Assembly (NCBI GenBank): GCA_001970955.1
Contig: MPUH01000088.1
Coordinates: 49,377 to 113,376, forward strand
Source: Stentor coeruleus
Taxonomy: Eukaryota; Ciliophora; Heterotrichea; Heterotrichida; Stentoridae
Direction: 5' to 3'
DNA length: 64,000 bases
A program made the translations under genes and the position numbers. Positions 41,344-52,005 of this stretch are shown one piece after another. Position 1 is the first letter of the stretch, and each line of letters opens with the position of its first letter. The notes beneath the pieces are model-generated. The model was not told the DNA's origin and searched no databases. It saw only the letters and a list, made by a program, of their open reading frames with translations.

Positions 41344-43266
41344 CTAAATATTATCCTTAGACTTTTCACTATTATTATCAGTCCATAATAAATGAGTAAC
41401 ACGAACATCAAGTCTTTTCCTCAGTACACTTTCCAAATTCCCTAAAGGCATTTCAACAAGGATAGCAATAAAAAAAGCTAGAGCAAAACTAATAAAAGCA
41501 TAAAAAACAGTATCTCGAATATTATTATTAGCTCTATAAGTAATAGCATCTCTCTCACTTCTTGTAATAACAGCTATAATATTTGAATGAACCAAATATG
41601 CTGAAAATGTTAATCTTGCCAAAGTATTCCAAACACATCCTGAAAGCAAATCTCTAATAAACTTAAAATACCCTAATATCATTGGCATAACAACACATGA
41701 AAGACCAATTCCAAAAGTCAACCTTTCCATAGCAATAAAAAAATAATTAGCTTTTTTGCTCCAATGAGTAAAGGCAAAATTAGCCCCAGGGTATTTATAA
41801 GTATCATACTGAGAAAATATCAAAATGTTTATAAGCCCAAGGCCAAATATTAAAGTAAATAGTCGGCCTAAGAAATGTTTCTGAAACTTTTCTATAATTT
41901 CAGCAACAACATCATAAACATTCCCTCGTTCTTTAGTGATTTTACTTGAATAAAGTATTATCCCACAAGCAATTCCAAGAACATAAGGAGCTACTCTTGT
42001 ATAAGGTTTAGTATAATAATAGCTCATATATTCATCTCGGCCATGATACGCAAAAGCTGATACATTTAAATCGTATTTTAGTGCTACAATACCGCTTGAA
42101 ATGCAACCGATAGCACAGAAAAATGATATCATAACCCAACCGATAACTTTTTTTACCCTGGCATATAAAAAGATTATAATCGGGGTGAGTAAAGAAAGCT
42201 GCATATCAACAGCTAAGTACCAGCCAATACCAAAACACCCATTTCCTTTACCATCTGGGATAAGATTGTTTAAGTATAACATATTAGTCCACCAATATTC
42301 TTTGCATTCAGGGAAAAAGTAGTCCTCAATGCCAATGTATAAAGGCCCATTACCTAGATACTCTTGAAGAGTCCAAAAAAAGAACAAACAAAACATGTAG
42401 ACTGGGGTTATTCTAAGATATCTATGAATATATACTTTGAGTATTTTTGATGGATTCATTGTTAATGATCCTTCTAAATCTGTAAGGAAAATATAAGCCA
42501 TTAGAAAACCTGATAACCAAAAGAAAGTATCTACTGCATAAAAAGAACCATAGACTAGGATGTATTGAGATTCAGATATTCCTCCAAAAGCTGTATCTAT
42601 ATTTTGAAGTGGGTTGTAAAGTAAATTGAAAATGTAGGTGTGACCTAATATCACCCAGAAAATACTCATAACACGGATTGAGTTTAGAAAATCTAAGTTT
42701 GTATCGCCAGTTTTTTCTTTAGAACGGCTTGAGAGAAGCTTTTGTATGTTGCTGAGAACTGAAAACGATAGGATAAGAGTGGCTATAGGATGGTCTCTTT
42801 CTGATTTCTCAAGAAAGTCATAAATACTTGCCGCTAAGCAAATAAAAGCTAGAACAGACATCAAGCTAATCATTAAAACAGCTGATTTCGAATAAGTTCC
42901 ATATTTCTCTTCTTGGTAGCTTTTAGGGAAATAAACTTCATATGGTGCATTTGTCTCTCCAAGTAAATGAGCAGCATCTTTATAGTCTTCCTCTGTACAA
43001 ATATCAGGTCCACAAAATGATTGAACTATAATCGGTATTGAACTGTATCCTATAAGTACATATTTAGCACCAGGCAAATTATTACATGAATCATAATTAC
43101 CTAAGTAATTAAGCTTAAATCCTGAGTATTGAAACATTGATGAATAATTGCTTGAAAATGGTTGATTTGTTGCACTGTATATGATTTTTCCCCATTCAAG
43201 TTCGCATTGAAGGCCCATTTTCCTGGCTAGGGCTTGCCCTAGCAGTATAAGAAATATACTTATCAT
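41344..43266 (-). CDS. Membrane acyltransferase, NRF-6/acyltransferase-3 family
   Basis: A 640-residue protein: signal peptide (ISIFLILLGQALA), N-domain with YDSCN and CGPDICTEEDY, one span near 125-147, and an acyltransferase domain with SIRVMSIFWVILGHT, DTFFWLSGFLMAYIF, HRYLRITPVYMFCLFFFW, GIGWYLAVDMQLS and AYLVHSNIIAV. It groups by eye with the gene at 50074-52005 (shared TYKYPGA/NYKHPGT and TFGIGLSCV-type motifs) rather than with the tandem pair. C-terminal tail is short and charged. It is divergent from the MAM33 gene, 352 bases away. Confidence 0.9.
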   Translation of the reverse strand: MISIFLILLGQALARKMGLQCELEWGKIIYSATNQPFSSNYSSMFQYSGFKLNYLGNYDSCNNLPGAKYVLIGYSSIPIIVQSFCGPDICTEEDYKDAAHLLGETNAPYEVYFPKSYQEEKYGTYSKSAVLMISLMSVLAFICLAASIYDFLEKSERDHPIATLILSFSVLSNIQKLLSSRSKEKTGDTNLDFLNSIRVMSIFWVILGHTYIFNLLYNPLQNIDTAFGGISESQYILVYGSFYAVDTFFWLSGFLMAYIFLTDLEGSLTMNPSKILKVYIHRYLRITPVYMFCLFFFWTLQEYLGNGPLYIGIEDYFFPECKEYWWTNMLYLNNLIPDGKGNGCFGIGWYLAVDMQLSLLTPIIIFLYARVKKVIGWVMISFFCAIGCISSGIVALKYDLNVSAFAYHGRDEYMSYYYTKPYTRVAPYVLGIACGIILYSSKITKERGNVYDVVAEIIEKFQKHFLGRLFTLIFGLGLINILIFSQYDTYKYPGANFAFTHWSKKANYFFIAMERLTFGIGLSCVVMPMILGYFKFIRDLLSGCVWNTLARLTFSAYLVHSNIIAVITRSERDAITYRANNNIRDTVFYAFISFALAFFIAILVEMPLGNLESVLRKRLDVRVTHLLWTDNNSEKSKDNI

Positions 43267-43618
43267 TTATTAGAAAAAATTTACTATGAAAAGACGGGTG
43301 AATTAAAATTATTTTAATGATTCTGATAGAAGTTTTTATGTAATTTATATGTTTGGGAGAATAGGAGTTAATGATTTTTGTGTTAGATTGTTAGGAAGAG
43401 AAATCGATTTAGAATGTGTGTTTTATTATACAACTTTTTGCATAAGGGTTTTTTTAGTCTCTGGTATGGAATTTTATATAAACTGATACTCTTTTTATTT
43501 GATTTGAAATCAATAGTCGAATATTATATGCTGATACAAGTAGAATAATTATATTTTTTATCTGATATTTTTAATGTGTTTTAATAATCGTATTTCAGCC
43601 TTGGAAATAATATAGGAA
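43267..43618. promoter_or_regulatory. Divergent intergenic region, no motif identified
   Basis: Start codons of the acyltransferase (-) and the MAM33-like gene (+) flank 352 AT-rich bases that must hold both promoters. Confidence 0.4.
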
Positions 43619-44269
43619 ATGTTTTTATTACATAGACAAATGAACTTTATAAAGCATTCGACAACTAGAAATTTTACACAAGCCATAATTAAAAAACTCA
43701 CAAAGGCATTGGATAGACGAATTGAAGAAGACTATGAGATTTACAAGCTAGATGATGGAATTCCAATATTTCTTCAATTAAACGAACTAGAAATAGAAGA
43801 TTATGGACATACAACCAAAGTCATCCTCCGTAAAACCATCAATGACCTAAATATTGAAGTGAACTTTGAAGCACAAAACCTAATGAGCCCTTCTGACTTT
43901 GAAAAACTCAACGAGCTGACAAAATCTAAAGTCAACACCAAAATGTCTGAATTCAATGTTTTTGTGACAAATCCAACAACCAAAGCTGGCTTTTATGTAG
44001 ATTGTTCCTCATATAATTCAGAAATTATAATCAAAAACATCATGTTTTCATCTGACATGAAGATTTTTGAGAACCCGTATGCTTCAGGTCTACTTTACCA
44101 AGGTCCAAACATTGAAAAACAAGCTAAACCCTACCTTCCTTTATTTATTTCATATCTCGAAACCTTAGGAATCACATCTAATCTTATATCTTTTATTGAA
44201 TCATATACAATAGATAAAGACTACCGCTTATACCTTGCATGGCTTTCTAAGGTCCGTAAACTTTTCTAA
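43619..44269 (+). CDS. Mitochondrial p32/MAM33-family protein
   Basis: A 216-residue protein with a basic, hydroxylated N-terminus (HRQMNFIKHSTTRNFTQAII) typical of a mitochondrial matrix signal; an internal Met at residue 8 may be the real start. The body follows the MAM33/p32 (C1QBP) fold: a helix (IIKKLTKALDRRIEEDYE), a central beta sheet (IEVNFEAQNL, FNVFVTNPT, FYVDCSSYNSEIIIKNIMF), then SGLLYQGPNIEKQAKPYLPL and the C-terminal helices ending LYLAWLSKVRKLF. The family forms acidic doughnut-shaped trimers that support mitochondrial ribosome and respiratory functions. Length is normal for the family. Confidence 0.85.
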   Translation: MFLLHRQMNFIKHSTTRNFTQAIIKKLTKALDRRIEEDYEIYKLDDGIPIFLQLNELEIEDYGHTTKVILRKTINDLNIEVNFEAQNLMSPSDFEKLNELTKSKVNTKMSEFNVFVTNPTTKAGFYVDCSSYNSEIIIKNIMFSSDMKIFENPYASGLLYQGPNIEKQAKPYLPLFISYLETLGITSNLISFIESYTIDKDYRLYLAWLSKVRKLF

Positions 44270-44624
44270 CTAATAACCTTAAATTCTTGATTAAAAAAAT
44301 CCTTTTAAATCCTAGGTTTATCAAAATTATTCTAAATCACTTTTTCATATATAATTTTTACTATCAGTTATCAAATAATAATAAAATTTTATAGCAGGAG
44401 TTACTTCTAAGCTTAATTTGATATGTGGCNGTAGACTTAATTTGATATGTGGCTCCATTAAATATGTACTATAAATATGCACAAAAGTATCTTGCTTGTN
44501 ATTCTAAATCACTTTTTCATATATAATTTTTACTATCAGTTATCAAATAATAATAAAATTTTATAGCAGGAGTTACTTCTAAGCTTAATTTGATATGTGG
44601 CTCCATTAAATATGTACTATAAAT
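44270..44624. other. Intergenic region inflated by two assembly joins
   Basis: Contains N at 44430 and 44500. Copy 44329-44429 equals 44501-44601 (101 bp), and 44436-44499 equals 44584-44647 (64 bp), which runs into the start of the FG-GAP gene. The true spacer is probably about 172 bases shorter. Confidence 0.85.
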
Positions 44625-45719
44625 ATGCACAAAAGTATCTTGCTTGTCTCACTTTTAATTCTTGGAGTAATTGGAGAACATTTAAAAGCTGTAAATTCAC
44701 TTGAACAAACTTCTGATATTTTTACACCAGCAAAAGCGTGGAATAACGGATTTAATTATGATCAAGGATATGCAAATTTTAATGGCTTTCCAAGAGGAGT
44801 AGGGGATTTAAATGGAGATGGAAAGGCTGATATCTTAGCAATTGGGTCAACCGGTGGATCTAATACCTGTATTTCTGATGGTTCCAGATTTACGAACTGC
44901 TATCATTATGCAAACAATTTGCCAACTAATTTCGATAAATACCCTTTGGCAATATGTGATGTTGATGGTGATAGGCGTGAAGATCTTATCAGTTTTACTT
45001 CTAATGAAGTTAGAGTATATTTGACAAATGGGGTACCACCTTATACTTATACTGTATGGACAACTGAATTTACTGAGAATGGAGGTCAATGGGATAGTTT
45101 TAACGTTGTGCCAAGGATGGTAAAAGATGTTAATGGTGACGGTAAAGGTGATATTATCGGGATATCATCTTCAAACAATGTCCGAGTAGCTTTATCAACA
45201 GGAACAGGTTTTGCTCCATCCACAATTTGGCTAAATTACAATTATGGTAAGAATTTCAATTTATACCCAATATTTTGTGCGGATGTGAACGGAGATAAAA
45301 AAGCTGATCTTGTATCATTTTTAGCAAATGGAGTTTATGTTAGCCTTTCTACAGGTACTAATTTTACAACTCCAACTTTATGGAATACCGGATATAGTGT
45401 AGACTCGACTTGGGATAATTTTAATGGTGTTCCAAGAATGTTAGCTGATGTTGATGGTGATGGTAAAGCAGATATTATTGGATTTGCTTCAAGTAGAGTT
45501 ATTGTGTCGTTTTCTGATGGGAATTCTTTTGGTCCTGGATATCAAGGAATTTATAACTTTGTCATGGAACATGGAGGCTGGTCTTCATATTCAGTTTATC
45601 CAAGATTTACTGCTGATGTTAATGGAGATAAAATGGCAGATATTATTGGATATGGCTATCAGTCTACTTTTGTCTCATTATCACAAGGTAGACCTAGTAA
45701 TATTACTGCTAGAAGTTAG
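44625..45719 (+). CDS. Secreted FG-GAP/VCBS-type repeat protein
   Basis: A 364-residue protein with a cleavable signal peptide (about 1-22, SILLVSLLILGVIG core) and no later membrane span. It carries six calcium-binding loops of the FG-GAP/integrin-alpha type: DLNGDGKADI, DVDGDRREDL, DVNGDGKGDI, DVNGDKKADL, DVDGDGKADI, DVNGDKMADI, about 45-60 residues apart, each followed by short strands (VYVSLSTGT, VIVSFSDGN). A beta-propeller that binds calcium and perhaps sugars is expected. Similar repeats are common in secreted bacterial proteins. The true start is here; the same ATG at 44478 is a contig-end duplicate. Confidence 0.85.
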   Translation: MHKSILLVSLLILGVIGEHLKAVNSLEQTSDIFTPAKAWNNGFNYDQGYANFNGFPRGVGDLNGDGKADILAIGSTGGSNTCISDGSRFTNCYHYANNLPTNFDKYPLAICDVDGDRREDLISFTSNEVRVYLTNGVPPYTYTVWTTEFTENGGQWDSFNVVPRMVKDVNGDGKGDIIGISSSNNVRVALSTGTGFAPSTIWLNYNYGKNFNLYPIFCADVNGDKKADLVSFLANGVYVSLSTGTNFTTPTLWNTGYSVDSTWDNFNGVPRMLADVDGDGKADIIGFASSRVIVSFSDGNSFGPGYQGIYNFVMEHGGWSSYSVYPRFTADVNGDKMADIIGYGYQSTFVSLSQGRPSNITARS

Positions 45720-45896
45720 AATTTATTTAGTTCAGATAGTTTTTAATATGTTTGTGTGTAAATTATATTCAAATATGATAATAGTTAATTGATATTATAT
45801 ACAGTTAATAATATTGAGTTTTTTTGAACAGATATTAGGATATCAGAATCAGCTTCTTTGTTTATAATTTAAAAAAAAAACCTATTGTTAATTGGA

Positions 45897-46455
45897 TTAT
45901 TTCATTTTGCCCTTTTTGAAACTGAGGAATAATTTGTCAGGTTCAAGACCACGAAGGTAATTTACTTGATTTTTAAGCTCGATTTGTTTGTATTTATTGA
46001 GGGTGTTATCTTTAAATATGGAAATTATTAGAATATTAACCGCATATAAGGTTAGAATAAAATCTGGGTTTTTTTTTATTATTATAATGGTTTCACGATC
46101 ATAGGGAATTGTGAAAAGGTTTTTAGATTTTATCGATGGTTACAAAAAGGAGGATTCCTTTGCCCCCTTCCTGCCAATGAGAGGAAATTGTTTTGAGGAT
46201 TTCTTCAGATGAAGATTGCAGAAGACCAGTTTACAATTGTATTGAGGAGGTATGCATTTTACTTGTTTTATGTATTGGACTGGGGATTGTATCGGACAAG
46301 TTTCAGCATCTGTTATTTCCCCAGTGCGGATAATTTTTCTAGAATCAAAATAATTAGCAGAGTTTTTGATTTTACCTGTTTTATCAAATAAATAGAAGTA
46401 TTTCTCATAAGAAGTAGCATAAAGGTTATAAGAAGGAATCTATAAAAGGACTTTT
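45897..46455 (-). pseudogene. Decayed gene of unknown family
   Basis: The minus strand shows three well-formed peptide stretches in different frames. Upstream is ATSYEKYFYLFDKTGKIKNS running into a Pro/Cys-rich part, then EEILKTISSHWQEGGKGILL, then a long open end through FTIPYDRETIIII and NQVNYLRGLEPDKLFLSF to a TAA at 45897. No 15-16 nt intron that fits the local rule joins them, so at least two frameshifts are needed. I do not recognise the family. Alternatives are sequencing indels in a live gene. Confidence 0.55.
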
Positions 46456-47071
46456 GGAGGTAGTTGCAATTTACAAAAATTTGTCTTGGGAATCAATCCG
46501 AATATTTGTAAATCAGTTGCATGATAAGTTTTTACTTGGGGATTTATAATTATTTATAATTTCTTGACGATTTAGAAGTGTTTTTACCTGAATGCTCATA
46601 TTTATATAGCAATGATATTTTTTTGATTAATATAAAGATAAGTAAAATATTAAAGTAACTCATATAATCAAGAGAATGATTATTTTTATAGTAGAATGAA
46701 TTTAGAATTATCGAAAAAATTGTGATGATTCATATAAAGATTGAATAAAATTATATGATTTAAAGAAAAGAAGGATATATGAAGAGTATTTTGAATTTAT
46801 GCACTTTACAATCTGGTTAGATGATTTTAATAAGACATAAGTGACTTGATAATTTTATTATTTTTAAATACAATAAATATTCAAAATCTTATAAGTAAAT
46901 TTTATACAATTTAAGTTTCCAAATCACTTTTCAATAACAAATTTTACTTTTACCAACTGCGGCATGTTACAATTTGAATTGGATAAAATGATTTTATTCA
47001 TATTTTTCTTTAAATAAAACAACAGGGAAATTCAGATATCTTGTTTTTGCAACATACTATTTCGATAATAA
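46456..47071. other. Intergenic, no gene seen
   Basis: AT-rich; no RNA or coding signature. The 5' flank of the CCCH gene is A/C-rich for about 150 bases. Confidence 0.45.
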
Positions 47072-47467
47072 ATGGAGTATTTTCTTTTAAAACCAAAGCG
47101 TGAAACAGATTTCAAAGCTAAATACAAAACTGAAATCTGTAGGAACTGGACTCAAGGACTTTGCGAATTCGGAGATAAATGCACATTCGCCCATGGATAT
47201 CACGAACTAAGAATAAAAGACTACTTGACTGTCAATTACAGGACCAAGAAGTGTAAACAATTCCATGAACAAGGCTTTTGTCAATATGGTAGTCGTTGTC
47301 AATTCATACATCGAGAGCATTCGTCTGAACCTTTTATTCCAGATCTTAGAAAAAAAGATCATTCACCAGAAACTGCATCAAGTTCACCACGTACAATGGA
47401 AAACTATGCAAAAGAAACTACAAGACGTTTACCAATATTTATTAAGCTTACAGAAGAGATAAATTAA
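47072..47467 (+). CDS. Tandem CCCH zinc-finger protein (TIS11/TTP-like)
   Basis: A 131-residue protein with two CCCH fingers. The first is preceded by KYKTEI and has CX7CX5CX3H spacing (CRNWTQGLCEFGDKCTFAH). The second is preceded by YRTKKC and has CX8CX5CX3H spacing (CKQFHEQGFCQYGSRCQFIH). The (K/R)YKTE lead-in and the 18-residue gap class are those of tristetraprolin-type proteins that bind AU-rich mRNA and promote decay. The remaining 50 residues are polar and Ser/Thr-rich. It lies alone between two empty regions. Confidence 0.9.
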   Translation: MEYFLLKPKRETDFKAKYKTEICRNWTQGLCEFGDKCTFAHGYHELRIKDYLTVNYRTKKCKQFHEQGFCQYGSRCQFIHREHSSEPFIPDLRKKDHSPETASSSPRTMENYAKETTRRLPIFIKLTEEIN

Positions 47468-48561
47468 TTTAAGTTAAGCTAATTATTATTTAGAGTTGGA
47501 TAAAATCTCAATGTTTAATAAAAAGAATCGAAATGATAGTTTAAGATATAAAGTTTTTATAGTTTGGGTTGTGGGTTTTTATGGATATTTTATAAGAAAT
47601 AAAGTTGGATTGGTTTAAGAATAATTGGAATATTTTATTAGGATTACAAGATTAGGTAGAAAGGTGGAAGTCATGGTTTAAAATTATGCTATGGTAAGGT
47701 TTATTATATATATATATAGAAGATATGGAATTTAAGGTATATGTGTAGGGATAGTTTTTGATATCGTTTGGGTTTTAAAATTTGATGGTAGCATTTTTAA
47801 TGTATTTAGTAAATATTTTATAAGATTTAAATAGCTTTTTGCTTTTAAGTATGAGATTGATAGAGCTTTGATATACTTAAGGTAGAAGTAAGGTTTTTTA
47901 AGTTTTAGTTTTTAAACTTATCAAAATTATTAAATTTTATGTGTTTTATTAATAGAATTATAAGAATGGGAGTAGTTGCTAGATATACTTAGTTTATGGT
48001 TTTTATATATTTATATAAGCAAATATCTTTTAGAAGGAAATATTAAGTATGATAAAATCTATCTTAGCCTAGTATTACAGATTACAAAGTAAAAGTTTAT
48101 TATTTCATCCAACTCAAATAACAAATTGTAAAAATAATGTATTAAATATATACATTACTACTTCCAATTAATAATTTTATCTTGAATTCTAATATATCTC
48201 TATTTACATTATAAAAACCATAAAGGTATATAAAATAATCCTTTAAGCCAATTTAAAATTTGCCTAAGGAGAAATATAATATCTCTTCATCATCGATTTC
48301 CTAAAAATATTTTTTTTTTATAAATTATCTTTAGCTTTCCTTTCCCTATAAAAAATTACCATAAAACCACATAATCAAATATTCAATATTTCAAGATATT
48401 TATGTATAAATTCCATAATAAATTAAATTCAACCCCTAAAGCCCTTATCATAATTCTAACTATCTGTACTTCTATATAACTTTAACTACTCTAATCAAAA
48501 TAAACCCAAAGTTTTTATTCAAAAGCCTTTAATTATCCTATGTGCATTTAACGCTAGTAAA
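47468..48561. other. Intergenic, 1.09 kb, no gene seen
   Basis: T/G-rich for the first half (3' flank), A/C-rich from about 48090 to the next start. A short (TA)n run lies at about 47705-47720. Confidence 0.5.
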
Positions 48562-49701
48562 ATGCAAACCCAAGTCATGATGACAATCCCTGAAATCATA
48601 GAATCCTCATCTCCACTTCACAAAAAGCTTAGAATAACAACAAAATACGAAAACAGCGAAGGTAAAAAACACGAAATCCTCACAGCAAAAAACTCAGTCA
48701 TATCAGTGACCCCATTATCCACAAGATTAGAATCTCATATCAAATACCCTAGTGGGAATTTCTCTAATAGAAGTCCTGTAAACATAAAAGACCCTGAAAT
48801 GATATCAAAAAGAATAAAAAAATCCTTAGAAAATCGTATTTTTACCCTTAAACACAACTTTGAGCTTAAAAAATCAAGCCAAGTTTTAAGGCTCAAAGAT
48901 GCTGAATCTGAAAGGGAATTAAGAAACCAAAAACTACTGGAAAAACTACAGAAAAGTACAGCTTCATTACTTGAAAAAAATACTAAAAACTGCGATGATC
49001 ATATGAAAAAAAAAGAAAAAATTAGAGAATTCCTTGCAAGTAAAGATAAAATTCAAGATGATTTCATTAAGGAAACTATGAAAAAATATGAAAGTCAAGA
49101 TGAAAAAGTTAAAAGGATGAAAGATGAAGAGTTGACTAATAGAGTGAATAAAGCTAAAAGTATGTCTAGGAATTTAGTTAGTGAAAAAAAAGAAATCGAA
49201 GAGAAAAAAGTTGAAAATGATTTTATGAATTTTGTCAAGAAAAGAGAGAGGAATAGTGAGAATAAGAAAAAAATTATAAGTGTTATGGTTAATGATATGA
49301 AAATGAGAAAAAATAGAGAACTTAGTAAAGCTGATGAAGTTAGAAAAAAACTCAAGGAAAACGAGATTAAGCTTCAAAAACGCACTGAAACTACTGAAAA
49401 AAAAGTGTTTGTTGATACAATGAAAGCACTTGAAAGAAAGCAAACTTTAACCAAAATAAAATCGCATCATTTTAATCAAGATAATGAATTCAATGATCGA
49501 CTCTCTGGAATCCATCTAAATCATGTGAGGAATATATAGAATAATTACAAGCTTAAACTATTAAAAGAACATATGGAAATGACTAAAAGAATTGATGAGT
49601 TTATGGCGATTAAAAGCCCTAATCATAAAAATCAAATGAAGAAAAAATACCTTGAGTTTTATGAAAGCCAAAAAAGCTTGACATATAGTATTGAACTTTA
49701 A
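48562..49701 (+). CDS. Charged coiled-coil protein, unknown family
   Basis: Two exons (48562-49524, 49540-49701) encode 374 residues. The first 90 residues are Ser/Pro-containing and probably disordered; from about 90 on it is Lys/Glu-rich with long predicted helices (RIKKSLENRIFTLKHNFELK; KMKDEELTNR-like runs), a coiled-coil rod. The second exon continues the helix and ends QKSLTYSIEL. No enzyme motif is visible. Ciliates have many such rods in basal bodies and cortex, but nothing in the sequence proves that location. Confidence 0.78.
49525..49539 (+). other. 15-nt intron in the coiled-coil gene
   Basis: GTGAGGAATATATAG, phase 0, containing an in-frame TAG. It uses GTG rather than GTA. Removal extends the frame by 54 codons to a TAA at 49701, and the added sequence has the same Lys/Glu-rich character. 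Confidence 0.8.
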
Positions 49702-50073
49702 TAATTAATTAAAATAAAAGCATTTAGCAATATAGAATTGATGAGGATTTTATGATTTAACAATTAAAACTGTGATAGGAAATTATTTATACCTAAAAAT
49801 ATAAAGTGTATTTTTTACAAAAAAGTTGAGTGTAAAAAATATTAGTCAAACGTATATTTAAAATACCATAAACCATTATTTTAACAAAACTCCAGCAAAT
49901 CAAACTAAATTTTCATCCCTAATTATCCAACATCTAAAATCTTTCAAAAAAAAATGCATACTCTAAATTAACAACTTTTATATTTTTCTAAACTAATCCA
50001 CATTTTATCAAATATATCCCTCATACAAACTAAAACATAAATATCCAATCTAAATAATAAACCTAATTAAAAC
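49702..50073. other. Convergent intergenic region, no gene seen
   Basis: T/G-rich then A/C-rich on +, the pattern of two facing 3' flanks. Confidence 0.5.
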
Positions 50074-52005
50074 CTAACTATTGCCTCTGAGCTCTAATTC
50101 AGAATTTTTCTCTACAAGTCTCTGCATTTCATTTTCATTCTGTGCCCTTGAAAAAATTATCTTTTCCAAATTCCCAGTTGGCATTTCAATAGCTAAAACA
50201 ATCGGCACAGCACATACTGAACTAATAATAAAAAAATAAATAGTATCTCTTATATTATTATAATTATTGATTTCCATAACATTTTTCTGACTTTTTTGAA
50301 CTATATTTATAATGCTATAATGAATTAAATATATAACAAAAGTAAGTTTTGCTATAATACTCCAAGGATAAAGTGATAGAAAAGATGTTATTAAAGGGAA
50401 ATGACCAAGAAGCATTGGAAGAAGTACACAACTAATCCCAAGACCGAAAGTTAATCTTTCAAATGATATAAATATAGTATTTGCTGTATTTGACCAATAA
50501 GTGTATTGATAATAAGTACCAGGATGTTTATAATTATCATATTGAGAAAAAATTAATATGTTGATCAAGCATAACCCAATAAAAAAAACTCCCATCCTGA
50601 TAATTTTTTTCTCCAGCATTTGGGCAATTTTTACAGCAATTTTATCTGAAACCACATTTTTTTCTTTATAAATCCTGTAGTTATACAAAATAATCCCACA
50701 GGCCATACCCAATACATAAGGTGCAACTCTTGTATAAGGTTTACTGTAATAGTAATTAAAATAATTCGTCCCATTTTTTGGTGAGAATATAACAGTGCTT
50801 AAATCATAATGATGGGCAATAATCCCACTAGTAATACATCCTATTATACACATAATTCCAATAAAAATCCAACTGATCAACTTACTAAATTTCATATAGA
50901 ATATAAGGAAAATAGGTGAAAATATAAAATATTGCATGTCAATAGCTAAATACCATCCAACACCAAGACACCCATTTCCTTTAAAATCTGGTATGAAGTT
51001 TTGTAAGTATATCATGTTGGTATACCAATATTTTTTACAATCAGCCATAAAAATCCCTATATCGAAATACAAAGGCCCATTACCGAGATGTTCTTGTAAA
51101 GCCCAAAAAAGCATTACACAAAAAATAAACACTGGGGTTATTCTTAAGTATCTATGTAAATAAACTATAAGGATTTTTGGTAATGTAATTGACCTCATTT
51201 TGTTTAGTTCTAGGATAAATAGATATGACATTAAAAACCCTGAAAGCCAAAAGAAAGTATCTACAGCATAAAATGCACCATAGACTATTATATATTCGGT
51301 ATCAGAAAGCTTAGACATTACATCGTTAAAATTACTAAGAGCGGTTAGATCAAGGTAATTCAAACAAGTGTGACCGAGAATAACCCAACCGATACTCATA
51401 ACTCTGACTGCATTAAGTAATTCTAATGTGTCTTTTTTTCCTTTATTTTGATCACGGGATAATAAAAGCTTTTTTCCATTTGATAGTATAGAAAAAGCTA
51501 ATATGAACTTGAAATAATTGTTGTTTTTATAAGACTGTGGTAAAAAACAGTCATATAATGTGCATACTAGGACTACAAAAGAAATTATGCAAATAAATGA
51601 TATCATGACAATAGCCCCTGGTGAGTAATGCCCATAATGATCGGTTTGGTATTTATGAGAAAACACGACTTTATATTTTTCAGAGCCTTCAGAAGCTAAA
51701 AAAGGTGGAGAGAAATCGATATAATCAGCTTCAGTACATGAAATCGGCCCACAAAAAGTTTGGACTAACACAGGTAACTCACTGTATACAAAAACAGTAT
51801 ATCGAGCTATATCAATTTTGTTGCATGAATCATAACTCCCAAGACTATTCATAGTAAAACCTGAGTATTGAAACATTAAAGAATATACAGCAGGTACTGA
51901 TGAGTTTGTAATACTATTTATAATCTTATTCCACTCTTCTTGACACTTCTCACTGATAGACAATACTTCTCCAAAATACATAAAAGGCAACCATATAATA
52001 ATCAT
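50074..52005 (-). CDS. Membrane acyltransferase, NRF-6/acyltransferase-3 family
   Basis: A 643-residue protein with a short signal peptide (MIIIWLPFMYFGEVLS), N-domain cysteines in YDSCN and CGPISCTEADY, one span near 132-155, and the acyltransferase domain: AVRVMSIGWVILGHT (candidate catalytic His), DTFFWLSGFLMSYLF, HRYLRITPVFIFCVMLFW, GVGWYLAIDMQYF and IYLIHYSIINIV. The NRF-type cysteine CGPEIC of paralogues reads CGPISC here. Intact and single-exon. It lies between the coiled-coil gene and the CDPK gene, away from the main cluster. Confidence 0.9.
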   Translation of the reverse strand: MIIIWLPFMYFGEVLSISEKCQEEWNKIINSITNSSVPAVYSLMFQYSGFTMNSLGSYDSCNKIDIARYTVFVYSELPVLVQTFCGPISCTEADYIDFSPPFLASEGSEKYKVVFSHKYQTDHYGHYSPGAIVMISFICIISFVVLVCTLYDCFLPQSYKNNNYFKFILAFSILSNGKKLLLSRDQNKGKKDTLELLNAVRVMSIGWVILGHTCLNYLDLTALSNFNDVMSKLSDTEYIIVYGAFYAVDTFFWLSGFLMSYLFILELNKMRSITLPKILIVYLHRYLRITPVFIFCVMLFWALQEHLGNGPLYFDIGIFMADCKKYWYTNMIYLQNFIPDFKGNGCLGVGWYLAIDMQYFIFSPIFLIFYMKFSKLISWIFIGIMCIIGCITSGIIAHHYDLSTVIFSPKNGTNYFNYYYSKPYTRVAPYVLGMACGIILYNYRIYKEKNVVSDKIAVKIAQMLEKKIIRMGVFFIGLCLINILIFSQYDNYKHPGTYYQYTYWSNTANTIFISFERLTFGLGISCVLLPMLLGHFPLITSFLSLYPWSIIAKLTFVIYLIHYSIINIVQKSQKNVMEINNYNNIRDTIYFFIISSVCAVPIVLAIEMPTGNLEKIIFSRAQNENEMQRLVEKNSELELRGNS

